DNA of 64,000 nt from DTU098 sp964498525. GTDB taxonomy: Bacteria > Bacillota > Desulfotomaculia > Desulfotomaculales > Pelotomaculaceae. Positions 7,739 to 15,415 of this stretch are shown piece after piece; within the stretch, counting starts at the first letter, position 1, and every line of letters begins with the position of its first letter. The translations under genes and the position numbers were made by a program. The notes beneath the pieces are model-generated. The model was not told the DNA's origin. It made no database searches and saw nothing but the letters and a program-made list of their open reading frames with translations. The DNA lies in the NCBI GenBank assembly GCA_964498525.1, contig CAZCGU010000003.1:1-64000 (forward strand), written 5' to 3'.

Positions 7739-8632
7739 TTAAAAAGGAATGCCAAAACGGTTCATAAACCAGTCATCGTCATATTTTCTCTGATTAAAAT
7801 AACGTTCCCGCTGTTCGAGGACCCCTCCATCCAGGACCCTTTTCACTAGACTTCCGGAGGGGACCTGACGCCGGACCCTGGCGATGCGTTCTTCCTTGAA
7901 ATGAGAATAAGCCATCCTCAGCAAGTTATAGTGGACGTGGTCCATGGACACGTGGTAGGGATGCCTTTGGCGAAAGAGATGGAGAATTTTGACGGCGGGA
8001 TTCAGATACAGGTTGAACCCGAAGAGCCACAGTTTGAGGGAAAGCTCAACATCTTCGTAGCCCCAGACAAGAAAACCCCCTTCAAACCCACCGACCCGGC
8101 GGAAGGCTCCGGCCCGGACCGCCAGGCATCCTCCGGGAAGCAGGGGGACAGGGGTAAGACCCATGTTCCGGGGCGGAGGGAGCCAGACGGTTTCCAGCTC
8201 TTCGTTCCAGGTTTGCCCGTAACCGGCTGCCGCGGGATTGCCCAGGGAACCTATGGCAGGAGATACTGCGTCCACACCTGGGCGCTGGAAGGCTGCCAGT
8301 AGTTTTTCCAGCCAGCCTTCCGGAACCGTGATATGGGCGTCACAAAAAATCAGGATTTCGCCCCGGGCGGTTGAAGCACCCATATTCCTGGCCCGGGCCG
8401 CGCCCAGTCCGGGGCAGGTCAGATGTTTAACCCCGGCGTAAGCAGCGTTGCCATTCAGGAAATGGCAGCAGCCGTCGGCGGATTCGTCGTCAACAATAAT
8501 TATTTCAACCCGCTCAAGGGGTGTGACGGCCAGGATGGAGTCTGTGGTCATTTTAACGTTAGTCCCTTCATTTTTACAGGGAATAACAATGGAGGCCAGC
8601 GGTCCCTTGTTTTTACCGGATATCTGCATCAT
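7739..8632 (-). CDS. Family 2 glycosyltransferase
   Basis: A 297-residue GT-A fold enzyme. It begins with the SIVIPCKNEG strand, has the nucleotide-binding IIIVDDESAD motif (about residue 45) and RARNMGASTARGEILIFCDAH with the metal-binding region (about 85-105). WGYEDVELSLKLW (about 190) is the acceptor/catalytic segment typical of the polypeptide-GalNAc-transferase-like and chondroitin-polymerase-like GT2 group. No membrane segment or signal peptide is seen, so it probably acts at the cytosolic face. ATG 8632 or 8629 (AGGTG upstream) can start it. It is isolated, with no polysaccharide cluster nearby, so the sugar and acceptor cannot be named. Confidence 0.85.
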   Translation of the reverse strand: MMQISGKNKGPLASIVIPCKNEGTNVKMTTDSILAVTPLERVEIIIVDDESADGCCHFLNGNAAYAGVKHLTCPGLGAARARNMGASTARGEILIFCDAHITVPEGWLEKLLAAFQRPGVDAVSPAIGSLGNPAAAGYGQTWNEELETVWLPPPRNMGLTPVPLLPGGCLAVRAGAFRRVGGFEGGFLVWGYEDVELSLKLWLFGFNLYLNPAVKILHLFRQRHPYHVSMDHVHYNLLRMAYSHFKEERIARVRRQVPSGSLVKRVLDGGVLEQRERYFNQRKYDDDWFMNRFGIPF

Positions 8633-8866
8633 TACACCTGCCAGTTGTTTTCTAACAGTCTATTAACTGGGCAAGGGAAAAGAGCGGATTTCCGGTTAAT
8701 TAATACGCATTATTTTCACCGGGGCATGGTGTTTCCAGGCTTGGCGGGTAAAGGATGCGTCCCTGTAGCCTTCGGTGGGGTGCGAGGCAAACACCGGTGT
8801 TGGGGAAAAATAAGTATTGTAGAATGAAGCCGCCGGCTTTTTACCCAAATGGCAGATCATAACGCC

Positions 8867-8895
8867 TTGACGGGTAGCCATGAATTTGATACAAT
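8867..8895 (+). promoter_or_regulatory. Promoter of tRNA-Arg(ACG)
   Basis: TTGACG (8867-8872), a 17-base spacer and TACAAT (8890-8895), about 30 bases before the tRNA. Confidence 0.7.
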
Positions 8896-8925
8896 GTAAC
8901 CTGCCACCTAAAAGGCAACTAATGC

Positions 8926-9002
<77 letters not shown>

Positions 9003-9010
9003 GTAAAATC

Positions 9011-9051
9011 AAGCCCTCCGGGGATCGCCAAACGGCGCCGAAGGGCTTTTT
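9011..9051 (+). terminator. Terminator of tRNA-Arg(ACG)
   Basis: AAGCCCT (9011-9017) pairs with AGGGCTT (9042-9048), with an inner GGCG/CGCC-type stem and a T-run. Confidence 0.7.
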
Positions 9052-9062
9052 GGTGCCCGGTG

Positions 9063-9330
9063 TTAATTTTCGCCCAAAGTGAAAGAACTATCAATTTTAT
9101 CGACTGCCCGGCGCTTCAGTTTTTCCGTAACATGGATGTAAATATCGTTGGTGGTGCTCTCTTTGCTGTGGCCCAGGAGCTCCTGGATGGTCTTGGTTTC
9201 TTCGCCGGCCTCCAAAAGCCTGGTGGCAAAGGTGTGCCGCAGCGCATGGGGGCTTATGTGTTGCAGGCCCAATTTCTTCCGGAAGGCCCCAAAGCTGCGG
9301 TTAAAATTGTCGGGCCAGATGCCTGGGCGG
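9063..9330 (-). pseudogene. Tyrosine recombinase (integrase) C-terminal relic
   Basis: The last 69 codons carry the catalytic box HALRHTFATRLLE (Arg and His of the R..H..R..H..Y set), then ELLGHSKESTT and the tyrosine context NDIYIHV. Upstream the frame continues as PDNFNRSFGAFRKKLG, typical of the segment before the HxLRH box, and then dissolves into an ImmA-like frame. About 250-300 N-terminal residues, including the first catalytic Arg, are missing. It lies immediately 3' of tRNA-Arg, a classical attachment site for such integrases, so it marks an old insertion. Confidence 0.8.
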
Positions 9331-9531
9331 GTATAATATATGTCCGATCTCTTCGGCCAGAATGCACTTGAGCAAGTGAGGGCTGGCCTTTATGGAATCA
9401 TCCAGGGTTATTGTTTTTTTATTTGCGTCGGCCCTGCCGAGATGTCCGGGGTTTTTCCCGCGCAGGTTTCAAAAGTCTATTTCAATGCCGAGTATTCTAG
9501 CGATTTCAAATAAATCTTCTGTTGTCAGCAT
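9301..9531 (-). pseudogene. ImmA/IrrE-type metallopeptidase relic with in-frame TGA
   Basis: From ATG 9531 the frame reads MLTTEDLFEIARILGIEIDF, then a TGA at 9471-9469. It continues in the same frame as NLRGKNPGHLGRA and ASPHLLKCILAEEIGHILYP to TAA 9303-9301. LLKCILAEEIGH is the zinc-protease helix seen in phage and ICE ImmA-type anti-repressors (the first His of HExxH reads Ala here, as in many members). The usual C-terminal part is missing, and the 3' end overlaps the integrase relic in another frame. ImmA partners normally cleave the XRE repressor of the same element, such as the one at 10033. Confidence 0.6.
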
Positions 9532-9558
9532 GGGACTTTATCACAGTCCGCTTTGATG

Positions 9559-9840
9559 CTACTTATATATGTCCCCCCGGGGTCCGATTACAAGCACAAT
9601 TACTATTAACTCCCCTTCGTTGACTATGTAAGTAGCCCTGCAGTTGCCGATGCGCAGTCTATGTAGACCTGCGAACTGCCCTGTAAGAGGTTTTGCCCCC
9701 GGCAGGTGATAGGGACCGGCTTTAAGTAATTCCAATTTGTTCAGTATGCGCGTGGCTTTTGTCTTGTCCAGGCTGGAAAGGTACTTGGCGGCTTTTGATG
9801 AGAGCCTGATTTTATAGGTTTTCCCTTTTTCGGAACTCAT
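9559..9840 (-). CDS. RelE/ParE-family toxin
   Basis: A 93-residue product from ATG 9840 (GGGGAGTGG upstream), with a 29-base overlap with the antitoxin frame. It has the RelE/ParE layout: YKIRLSSKAAKYLSSLDK at the start, a central KPLTGQFAGLHRLRIGNCRATY sheet, and GELIVIVLVIGPRGDIYK at the end, where Arg and Tyr sit at the expected ribonuclease positions. Such toxins cleave mRNA on ribosomes (RelE) or poison gyrase (ParE); sequence alone does not decide which. It probably stabilised the integrated element. Confidence 0.8.
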   Translation of the reverse strand: MSSEKGKTYKIRLSSKAAKYLSSLDKTKATRILNKLELLKAGPYHLPGAKPLTGQFAGLHRLRIGNCRATYIVNEGELIVIVLVIGPRGDIYK

Positions 9841-10027
9841 CGAAATCCACCCACTCCCCGCGGGCAGCTTCCTCAAGCGCCAGTTTTATATCGGCAATTT
9901 CGTCTTCGCTGAAATGGTCATCGCTGATTATAATTTCATCCAGTATGGCGCGCAATAGTTCAATTTTTTCTGATGTGGAAAAGTCTTTTATCTGCCGGAC
10001 GATACCGTCCAAGCGGGAGGCGGACAT
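9812..10027 (-). CDS. Antitoxin of the RelE/ParE pair
   Basis: A 71-residue acidic protein from ATG 10027, with GAGGAG 8 bases upstream (ATG 10033 is possible). The N-terminal half (DFSTSEKIELLRAILDEI) is probably the DNA-binding/dimer part. The C-terminal ALEEAARGEWVDFDEFRKREN is the toxin-wrapping tail common in this class. Its SD lies inside the end of the XRE repressor gene and the start overlaps closely, so repressor, antitoxin and toxin look translationally coupled. Confidence 0.75.
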   Translation of the reverse strand: MSASRLDGIVRQIKDFSTSEKIELLRAILDEIIISDDHFSEDEIADIKLALEEAARGEWVDFDEFRKRENL

Positions 10028-10032
10028 TTTCA

Positions 10033-10527
10033 TCACTCCTCTTCGCCACCATCATTAAATATTCCCGAAACGGGGTAATCGGGACCGTGCGCCGCAATGC
10101 CGCCTTCCCAGACGCTGCCGGCGCCGCCGCCGGCGCTGTTGCCCCCGGGCGGACCGAATTTTTCAACGGCTTTTCCAATCATTTTAAACATTATGTCTTT
10201 GGGCAGGCCGAACTCGGCGCATATGTTTACTATGCGTATTATGGCGTCGCCGAGGTTCTTCTCCTGGAAAGACGGGGCAAAGTCCGGGCTGGGATTCTTT
10301 TCGGTTTCCCGGGGAGGGGTAGGGTCGTCGGTGCGGCCCAGGAGGTAGTCGGTTGATACCATGTAAAAGTCAGCCAAAAGTTTAACTGACTCTAGATCTG
10401 GTTCTGTTCTTCCAGTTTCCCAATTCGCTAGTGTGGCACGAACAAGGCCAGTTAACAAAGCGACATCCTTTTGTTTTAGGTCTTTTCCTTCTCGCAATAT
10501 TTTTAACCGCTCTGCTATTGTGCTCAT
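10033..10527 (-). CDS. XRE-family (phage cI-like) transcriptional repressor
   Basis: A 164-residue product. Residues 3-60 form a helix-turn-helix (IAERLKILREGKDLKQKDVA, NWETGRTEPDLESVKLL), followed by YLLGRTDDPTPP, the usual end of this domain in phage and ICE regulators. A Pro/Gly-rich linker and a helical C-terminus of unknown fold follow. It is transcribed away from a 150-base region with palindromic sites and is probably autoregulated. It is the first gene of a unit with the antitoxin and toxin. Confidence 0.85.
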   Translation of the reverse strand: MSTIAERLKILREGKDLKQKDVALLTGLVRATLANWETGRTEPDLESVKLLADFYMVSTDYLLGRTDDPTPPRETEKNPSPDFAPSFQEKNLGDAIIRIVNICAEFGLPKDIMFKMIGKAVEKFGPPGGNSAGGGAGSVWEGGIAAHGPDYPVSGIFNDGGEEE

Positions 10528-10539
10528 TTACCACACCTC

Positions 10540-10640
10540 ATCTATAGGATAACTAAAATAGATGCTAATATTCAACAAATGTGCTAAAAACGCAAAATAA
10601 TTTTAAAAATATAGTTGACGGTGCTAAGACAGCACAAGCC
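10540..10640. promoter_or_regulatory. Operator region of the XRE repressor
   Basis: GTGCTAAGACAGCAC at 10621-10635 is an inverted repeat with GTGCT/AGCAC arms. Related half-sites GTGCTAAAA (10581-10589) and ATGCTAAT lie toward the repressor gene. On the minus strand TTGAAT with an 18-base spacer and TATCCT is a possible promoter next to a half-site. The sharing of GTGCTAA between the sites suggests one repressor binding several positions. Confidence 0.6.
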
Positions 10641-10677
10641 AACAGGCACTGACGGCCAGTAGGGAGGGGGTGTAAGT

Positions 10678-10902
10678 ATGGTCACCTATTACGAAAGCTG
10701 GACAGAAGAAGAGCTGCGCAACGCCATTTGGCAAGTAAAAAAACGGATTAATCGAAGCCCGGATTGGGGAGATGCTGTTGTCTTGGCGTTTGCGCCGGCA
10801 GTAGGGATATTTGACCCCGTGTCAACCGGGTTACTGAGAGAAGCACAAAAATTAAGCCCTCCGGGTTTTCACTCCGGGGGCAATTTTGTTTTTTGGGGAT
10901 AA
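10678..10902 (+). CDS. Small hypothetical protein divergent from the repressor
   Basis: ATG 10678 follows a strong GGGAGGGGG; 74 residues. The first ~45 residues (YYESWTEEELRNAIWQVKKRI) are charged and helical and look real. The C-terminal ~25 residues are encoded by a GC-rich inverted-repeat stretch and may be read-through sequence after a truncation. Its position opposite a cI-like repressor suggests an element-borne regulator or excision factor, but nothing identifies it. Confidence 0.45.
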   Translation: MVTYYESWTEEELRNAIWQVKKRINRSPDWGDAVVLAFAPAVGIFDPVSTGLLREAQKLSPPGFHSGGNFVFWG

Positions 10903-10923
10903 TTTGGGGATAGTCCGGCAATG

Positions 10924-10976
10924 TAAGATTTAAGTAGGAGAAACGGGGCCCTAAACAGAAAAGAGACTACTGTGCG
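10924..10976. repeat. Dispersed repeat, copy C
   Basis: ATTTAAGTAGGAGAAACGGGG followed by CCTAAACAGAAAAGAGACT aligns with 7036-7075 (copy B), then diverges. Confidence 0.4.
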
Positions 10977-11118
10977 TTTGTCACAGATTTACAATAATGT
11001 TATTATAGCTTAAAATAAGATTCCAGGGGATAGAATAGTTAAGAGAGTTGGTGTTGTGGGGGTTTTTGAACCTAAATTGTAATCGGTTCGATAGGAGATT
11101 GTAGAGGGAGGTGGTAAC

Positions 11119-11361
11119 GTGACCGATAAGGAGCAAACGGGGTTTGATACAAAGGCTCTGGCCAAACGATTCAGGGATGCCCTTAACGAGGCCATACAGG
11201 AGGACCCCGTCCAGCATATCCGGGAAGCTTTTCAAGAGCGGTTGGGTGAGCCGGCGGATAGGCGGCAGGATATGCAATCGCCCGGTGGGACTGTTGGGAA
11301 TGACCTGCAACAGCATGGGGCCCAGCGCGAACCCTGGTGGAAAAGGGTGTTTAGATGGTAG
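11119..11361 (+). CDS. Small hypothetical protein, 80 aa
   Basis: GTG 11119 follows GGGAGGTGG (11107-11115) at good spacing. The product is charged and mostly helical (TKALAKRFRDALNEAIQEDPV, IREAFQERLGE), with a Trp-containing basic C-terminus (EPWWKRVFRW) that could touch the membrane. I recognise no family. It lies between the decayed element and the second tRNA-Arg gene. Confidence 0.45.
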   Translation: MTDKEQTGFDTKALAKRFRDALNEAIQEDPVQHIREAFQERLGEPADRRQDMQSPGGTVGNDLQQHGAQREPWWKRVFRW

Positions 11362-11652
11362 GTGCAATTTGGGTGCAAGCAAGTGTATATTAGACTTGAA
11401 AGAGTATTATAATTCTTTGGCGCCGTGAATTGTAATTTGTTATCTATGGATCAGCGCTTGGCTTAAGGTTTTATTCAGCCCCTAATTCCCTTTTCATTTT
11501 CGCTGAATTATTAATTTCGCCTGCTTGTTCCCGCTAAAAAGACTCATCGTTATGATTTCACAAGTGGAATTGAAATTCCCCCGGTTTACCCCTCAGACAA
11601 AGCCCGGGGCGTAACACACCTGAAAAATGAGGTGTTACCCGGTTCTCACACC
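11362..11652. other. Noncoding gap before tRNA-Arg(CCU)
   Basis: No gene is supported. Some AT-rich stretches are present, but I see no structured element beyond the promoter that follows. Confidence 0.4.
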
Positions 11653-11681
11653 TTGACAAACTGCTAAAAAAAATGTAATAT
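11653..11681 (+). promoter_or_regulatory. Promoter of tRNA-Arg(CCU)
   Basis: TTGACA (11653-11658), a 17-base spacer and TAATAT (11676-11681), 19 bases before the tRNA. Confidence 0.75.
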
Positions 11682-11700
11682 TTTTATTGCTATTGTTTAT

Positions 11701-11777
11701 GCGCCCGTAGCTCAGGTGGATAGAGCAGCGGTTTCCTAAACCGCGTGTCGGGAGTTCGAGTCTCTCCGGGCGCGCCA
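11701..11777 (+). tRNA. tRNA-Arg (anticodon CCU)
   Basis: GCGCCCG pairs with CGGGCGC. The anticodon loop TTCCTAA reads CCU. The T-loop is GTTCGAGTC and CCA is encoded at 11775-11777. Confidence 0.95.
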
Positions 11778-11788
11778 GGCAAAATTGA

Positions 11789-11813
11789 GGCTTCCGGGGT
11801 TTTCCCGGAAGCC
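11789..11813 (+). terminator. Stem-loop after tRNA-Arg(CCU)
   Basis: GGCTTCCGGG (11789-11798) pairs perfectly with CCCGGAAGCC (11804-11813). The T-run is poor, but position and stability fit a terminator. Confidence 0.7.
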
Positions 11814-11841
11814 ATTTACGTACCTGAAGATCGTGACCAGG

Positions 11842-11988
11842 GTTCCCAATTCTGTTTTTTCAGTATTGGCTCCGAGGGAGCGCCAAGTTCTGCAACTGAC
11901 GGTGGAAGGTAAAACTCGGAATCAAATTTCCCGGGCTTTATTTATCAGTGAACAGACAGTGGAATCACATCATTGCAACATTCATCTG
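11842..11988 (+). pseudogene. LuxR-type HTH C-terminal fragment
   Basis: In frame, LAPRERQVLQLTVEGKTRNQISRALFISEQTVESHHCNI is the GerE/LuxR DNA-binding domain, with the TxxE recognition helix. There is no receiver or sensor domain upstream (a tRNA gene sits there), and the last helix is cut by the chemoreceptor relic on the other strand. It is a fragment left by rearrangement. Confidence 0.75.
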
Positions 11989-12250
11989 CTTGACTATTTC
12001 CGCCTGACCGGACATTTTCTTGTTGGCGGCGGCCAGTTCCTGGGAACTGGCTGAATTCTGCTGGGTTACCATATCGATTTGGTTTAAGATATCATTGATT
12101 TGTTCAATCCCATGGGCCTGTTTTTTTGCTTAAAGATTCCGCATGGATTCCGCTAAGGGGCCGGTTAGAGGTGTCAGCGTACCGGCAATGCCGGCGGCTT
12201 CCTTAATTGACCCCCTCTCCATGGCCGGAAATACTTTTTCCATAACGATG
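11983..12250 (-). pseudogene. Methyl-accepting chemotaxis protein relic
   Basis: Read on the minus strand, 12120-11983 gives GIEQINDILNQIDMVTQQNSASSQELAAANKKMSGQAE, the second methylation helix of a chemoreceptor. Just before it, 12250-12140 gives EKVFPAMERGSIKEAAGIAGTLTPLTG, resembling the periplasmic helical sensor segment of such proteins, ending in a stop. The transmembrane, HAMP and signalling hairpin regions between are deleted. No functional product is expected. Confidence 0.65.
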
Positions 12251-12395
12251 TTGTGGTATGTTGTTGTTGTTTCACCAGATGTCGAATGATAAAGCGCAGG
12301 GCGTGCCGGGCAAGCACAAGGTGTTTCCCGGTCGCGGGTTCGGGCGGAGATATTGTTATTGGGGAAATGTTATTGCCAGGAAAGAGGATGTTGCG

Positions 12396-13349
12396 GTGAA
12401 ATTAGAATCGGATGAACGGTTTGCGGGGGTTTTATCCGGCGCCGGCGCCTACGTTTTATGGGGAATACTCCCGATCTACTGGAAACTGGTGGACCGGGTG
12501 CCGGCCCTGCAAATTATGTCGCACCGGGTTATCTGGTGTTTTTTATTTATGGCCCTGGTTTTGCTGGTTACTAAAAAACTGAGGTTTTTTTTAAGCGAGC
12601 TGCGTGGGATATTTTCCAGCGCAAAAATGTTTTTTAGTATTTTCCTGGCCTCGGTGTTAATCAGCGTAAACTGGTTGACCTATATCTGGGCCGTGAACAA
12701 CAATCATATTATTGAAACAAGCCTGGGATATTATATTAATCCCCTGGTCAGCGTTTTACTGGGGGTGATTATATTAAAGGAAAAACTTTCGTTATGGCAA
12801 ATGGTTTCCTTTTTCCTGGCCGCTATCGGGGTATTGAATATGACCTTGCACTTTGGGGGTGTTCCCTGGATTGCTTTAATCCTGGCTTTAAGCTTTGCTC
12901 TTTATGGGTTGAGCAAAAAAATCATTCACCTCGGCGCTGTTTCGGGAATTGCCGTGGAAACCCTGTTTATTTTCCCTTTCGCCTTGATTTATCTCAATTA
13001 TGCCCATAACAGCGGAGTTGGTGCCTTCACCTGGCACAACCCGGTTGTTTCCCTTATTTTGGCCGGGGCGGGTATTGTTACGGCCGTACCATTAATATTA
13101 TTTGCCGGCGGGGCCAAACGCCTGCCTTTGTCCATTATTGGGTTCCTGCAGTATATCACCCCGACCATGACGCTGATATTAGGGGTTTTCCTCTACCACG
13201 AGACCTTTAGCAGTGTTCACCTGGTTTCCTTTGCATTCATCTGGGCAGCCTTGACGATCTTTACCCTGGCCAGATCCAGATTATTAATCCTGGCGGAAAA
13301 CATGCTTTTAAGAAGCTGCTTGTTTTTAAAGAACTCTGCGGATAAATAA
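12396..13349 (+). CDS. rarD: RarD-type EamA/DMT-family transporter
   Basis: A 317-residue membrane protein with about ten helices in two repeated EamA halves, starting LSGAGAYVLWGILPIYWKLV and with the RarD hallmark LISVNWLTYIWAVNNNHIIETSLGYYINPLV (positions about 85-115). GTG 12396 with GAGG upstream gives the usual RarD N-terminus; an upstream extension of about 46 codons lacks family similarity and overlaps the chemoreceptor relic. The family exports metabolites or drugs; E. coli RarD is linked to chloramphenicol sensitivity, but the substrate here is unknown. Monocistronic. Confidence 0.9.
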   Translation: MKLESDERFAGVLSGAGAYVLWGILPIYWKLVDRVPALQIMSHRVIWCFLFMALVLLVTKKLRFFLSELRGIFSSAKMFFSIFLASVLISVNWLTYIWAVNNNHIIETSLGYYINPLVSVLLGVIILKEKLSLWQMVSFFLAAIGVLNMTLHFGGVPWIALILALSFALYGLSKKIIHLGAVSGIAVETLFIFPFALIYLNYAHNSGVGAFTWHNPVVSLILAGAGIVTAVPLILFAGGAKRLPLSIIGFLQYITPTMTLILGVFLYHETFSSVHLVSFAFIWAALTIFTLARSRLLILAENMLLRSCLFLKNSADK

Positions 13350-13759
13350 AGGTTAACAGGCGCATCTAATAAAAAAACAACAGGCAAGATCAAACTCCCG
13401 GACAGGGGCGTTCAGGGGTCTTGTCATTTCCGGATTTTTTTTGGCCTTGCAAGCAATTGCGGGGCTATTTTATTTCTTTGCTTGCGCCTGCAGGTGTTCT
13501 TTGCCGTATTGCAGGTTTGTTTTTTTCGAACGAATGATAATTCGAACTTGAGCTGAGAAGCTGGTGAATTTGGTGAAGGATTGAGGGGGATGGATAATGT
13601 GGAACACAGTTTTGAATCCTGAAGGTTGCTAAAGATATCAAAAACGCCCACTAAACACCTGTAAGCGTTTTTACGTGGTTATTGAGTTGCCGCATTCATT
13701 AAAAAGCGGATAAGCGCCTTGCTTGGTGAGTACAAGAAACGAACAGTTCCGGCGCTAAT
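13350..13759. other. Noncoding gap between convergent genes
   Basis: No gene is supported. A 75-codon minus-strand frame (13651-13424) has no ribosome site or family features. I see no clear terminator. Confidence 0.4.
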
Positions 13760-14884
13760 CTACGCCAACGCAATCGATATGCCCTCTTGTTCATCGGTGC
13801 TGGTGATGTTTTCATCACCGGTGGTGAAGGTAATAACCTTGTCGGTCCCCAAGCGTTTTTGATTACTGCCCTGAAGTTTTTCGGAGATGGTCAGGACATA
13901 AGCAGTATTGCGATGTAAGCCGTGCTTGGGATGGATGATGATTTCCTTTTTCTTCTCGGAACTACCATGCGGTTCGACCATGATCACATCTATATCGACG
14001 GGTTGCTTTTTGCTGCTTTCCAAAGAGAAGCACCGCAGATTGTGCTCCCGCACAGCATTTGTAACGACGTTATTGGAAAAAGTCAGCTTGATATCCGTGT
14101 TGACCGGAACATTTTCGTCGCCGGATGCGACATTGCTGCCGTCCAGGGTCAATGAAAGATATGGACCGCATAATTTCTTGTTAAAGGGTGTGATGCCTAT
14201 GATTTCGTGCGTTGAAAACAGGATCGTGTGATTCTTTTTTAAATACTTGTAATTATTGGCCTGTAAAAGTTTGGATATGTTCAGCTTATAGGCCCTGCCT
14301 TCAGTAAGCCGGGTCTGGGGCCTGACAATAAAGGTCCTTTCAGCTCTTCGCCCAAGTATTCTTTCATTTCCTGGTATGACATTGACAGGCACTTCTTTCA
14401 TCCCATCGTCAAACAGGTGGAAACCCGCCATATTCCTCTTCGTTCCTTCCGGAATCCTGTGATCCATGATGGCGGAAACATTGGCGGAGAAGACCAGCTC
14501 AATTTCAAAACCATCCTGATCGGGGTGGTTAAGATTAATCTTCTGTAGGGTTAATGGATTTTCACCAGCCGCGTGTCCATTTGAGAGCGAGGTGATAAAT
14601 AAATCAAATGCATCCACCTGTTCGACCGGAAGTTTTCGTATATTGCTGATGATTCGCTTGATCTTTGGAGATTCAGGCTCACTCAATAACTCTTCACCGA
14701 GCAACTCGCCTAAACTCATCCCTAACCCAAGTGATAGTTTCCTCAGTGTTTCAAGCGTCGGCTGTTTTTCTCCGGATTCAATTCTCCAGATAAACGACTG
14801 GCTTAAACCCGACTGTTTGGCCAACTTGGATGTTGTAATCATCCGGCTTTCTTTGATCTGTTTCAAGCGACTGCTAAAGTTCAT
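13760..14884 (-). CDS. XRE HTH regulator fused to two Big_5-type Ig-like domains
   Basis: A 374-residue protein without signal peptide or membrane helix. Residues 1-62 are an XRE helix-turn-helix (MNFSSRLKQIKESRMITTSK, SGLSQSFIWRIESGEKQP). A helical linker (about 65-110) is followed by two Ig-like domains of the SbsA/Big_5 type (about 115-235 and 240-360), each with the pattern 'xxLTF/VFS..V ... CF/F ... I.V.P ...L ..YxLxIS..L ...F.T'. The second domain shares the NLRCFSLES motif with NKRCFHLYD and NSQCFTMQT in the divergent operon's surface proteins. ATG 14884 is used; GTG 14899 is possible. Such Ig-like domains normally act outside the cell, so a cytosolic DNA-binding protein carrying them is odd. 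It probably controls the divergent SLH/ECF operon. Confidence 0.85.
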   Translation of the reverse strand: MNFSSRLKQIKESRMITTSKLAKQSGLSQSFIWRIESGEKQPTLETLRKLSLGLGMSLGELLGEELLSEPESPKIKRIISNIRKLPVEQVDAFDLFITSLSNGHAAGENPLTLQKINLNHPDQDGFEIELVFSANVSAIMDHRIPEGTKRNMAGFHLFDDGMKEVPVNVIPGNERILGRRAERTFIVRPQTRLTEGRAYKLNISKLLQANNYKYLKKNHTILFSTHEIIGITPFNKKLCGPYLSLTLDGSNVASGDENVPVNTDIKLTFSNNVVTNAVREHNLRCFSLESSKKQPVDIDVIMVEPHGSSEKKKEIIIHPKHGLHRNTAYVLTISEKLQGSNQKRLGTDKVITFTTGDENITSTDEQEGISIALA

Positions 14885-15415
14885 GGATGCAGGACACACC
14901 CCCCAGTAAAGATTATGCCATATTTTCTGGCAATAAACAATATTTGGTTGTCTGTTCAGGTTGTTGCATGACAATAACTCCATCAGAGTATTTAGCTGCC
15001 CACTTCATTGCTTGACATAACTAAACATGAAATAATAAAAATAAGTATATTTATTGCTTTATGTTGTGTTGCATTATGCTGTACTATGTTATAATAAAAA
15101 TGCCTATAGGCATATGGTATCCATGCCCAATTACATAACAAGGCATGAAGTATCTAAAAGGATTTTGACTGGAGGTAAATTCCAGCCAACTGTTTCCGGC
15201 GGGCAATTATAATCCTCCGGGTAGATTAATTTAAAGAAGCATGGAAAGGTGGGGTTGATAAAAATGCTATTAATCTATCAGAGGGGATGCCATTGCATAA
15301 AACTGTGGTTATTAGTCAATCCAATCAATCAATCGTAGATTGACAAAATTATCCCTGCCTCAGAATTAGAAAAGGAAACGAAAAGGCAAATTTTTAAAGA
15401 AAGGAAGGTCAAGAA
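14885..15415. promoter_or_regulatory. Divergent regulatory region and long leader of the SLH/ECF operon
   Basis: A 530-base gap. TTGACA (15012-15017) and TATAAT (15090-15095) are promoter-like boxes on the plus strand; the second has TTGCAT (15069-15074) at a short 15-base distance. The perfect palindrome TGCCTATAGGCA (15101-15112) lies a few bases after TATAAT and suits an operator for the HTH protein. Between 15160 and 15225 two stem-loops follow each other: CTGGA/TTCCAG and CCGGcGG/CCtCCGG. A third small hairpin (TCAATC/GATTGA) lies near 15325-15342. The leader is long enough for a cis-regulatory RNA, but it matches no riboswitch consensus I know. Confidence 0.55.

Noticed and set aside
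7901..8302. 133-codon plus-strand frame opposite the glycosyltransferase
   Set aside because: It lies fully antisense to a well-supported GT2 gene and has no features of its own.
11785..12054. 89-codon frame as a complete LuxR-type gene
   Set aside because: Only about 40 central codons are LuxR-like; the start lies in the tRNA terminator and the end in the antisense of the chemoreceptor relic.
13424..13651. 75-codon minus-strand frame between rarD and the HTH-Big_5 gene
   Set aside because: No ribosome site, odd Ser/Lys/Arg composition, no recognisable domain.
15162..15225. Cobalamin or other known riboswitch in the SLH/ECF leader
   Set aside because: The conserved cores of the known classes were not found; kept only as an unassigned structured leader.
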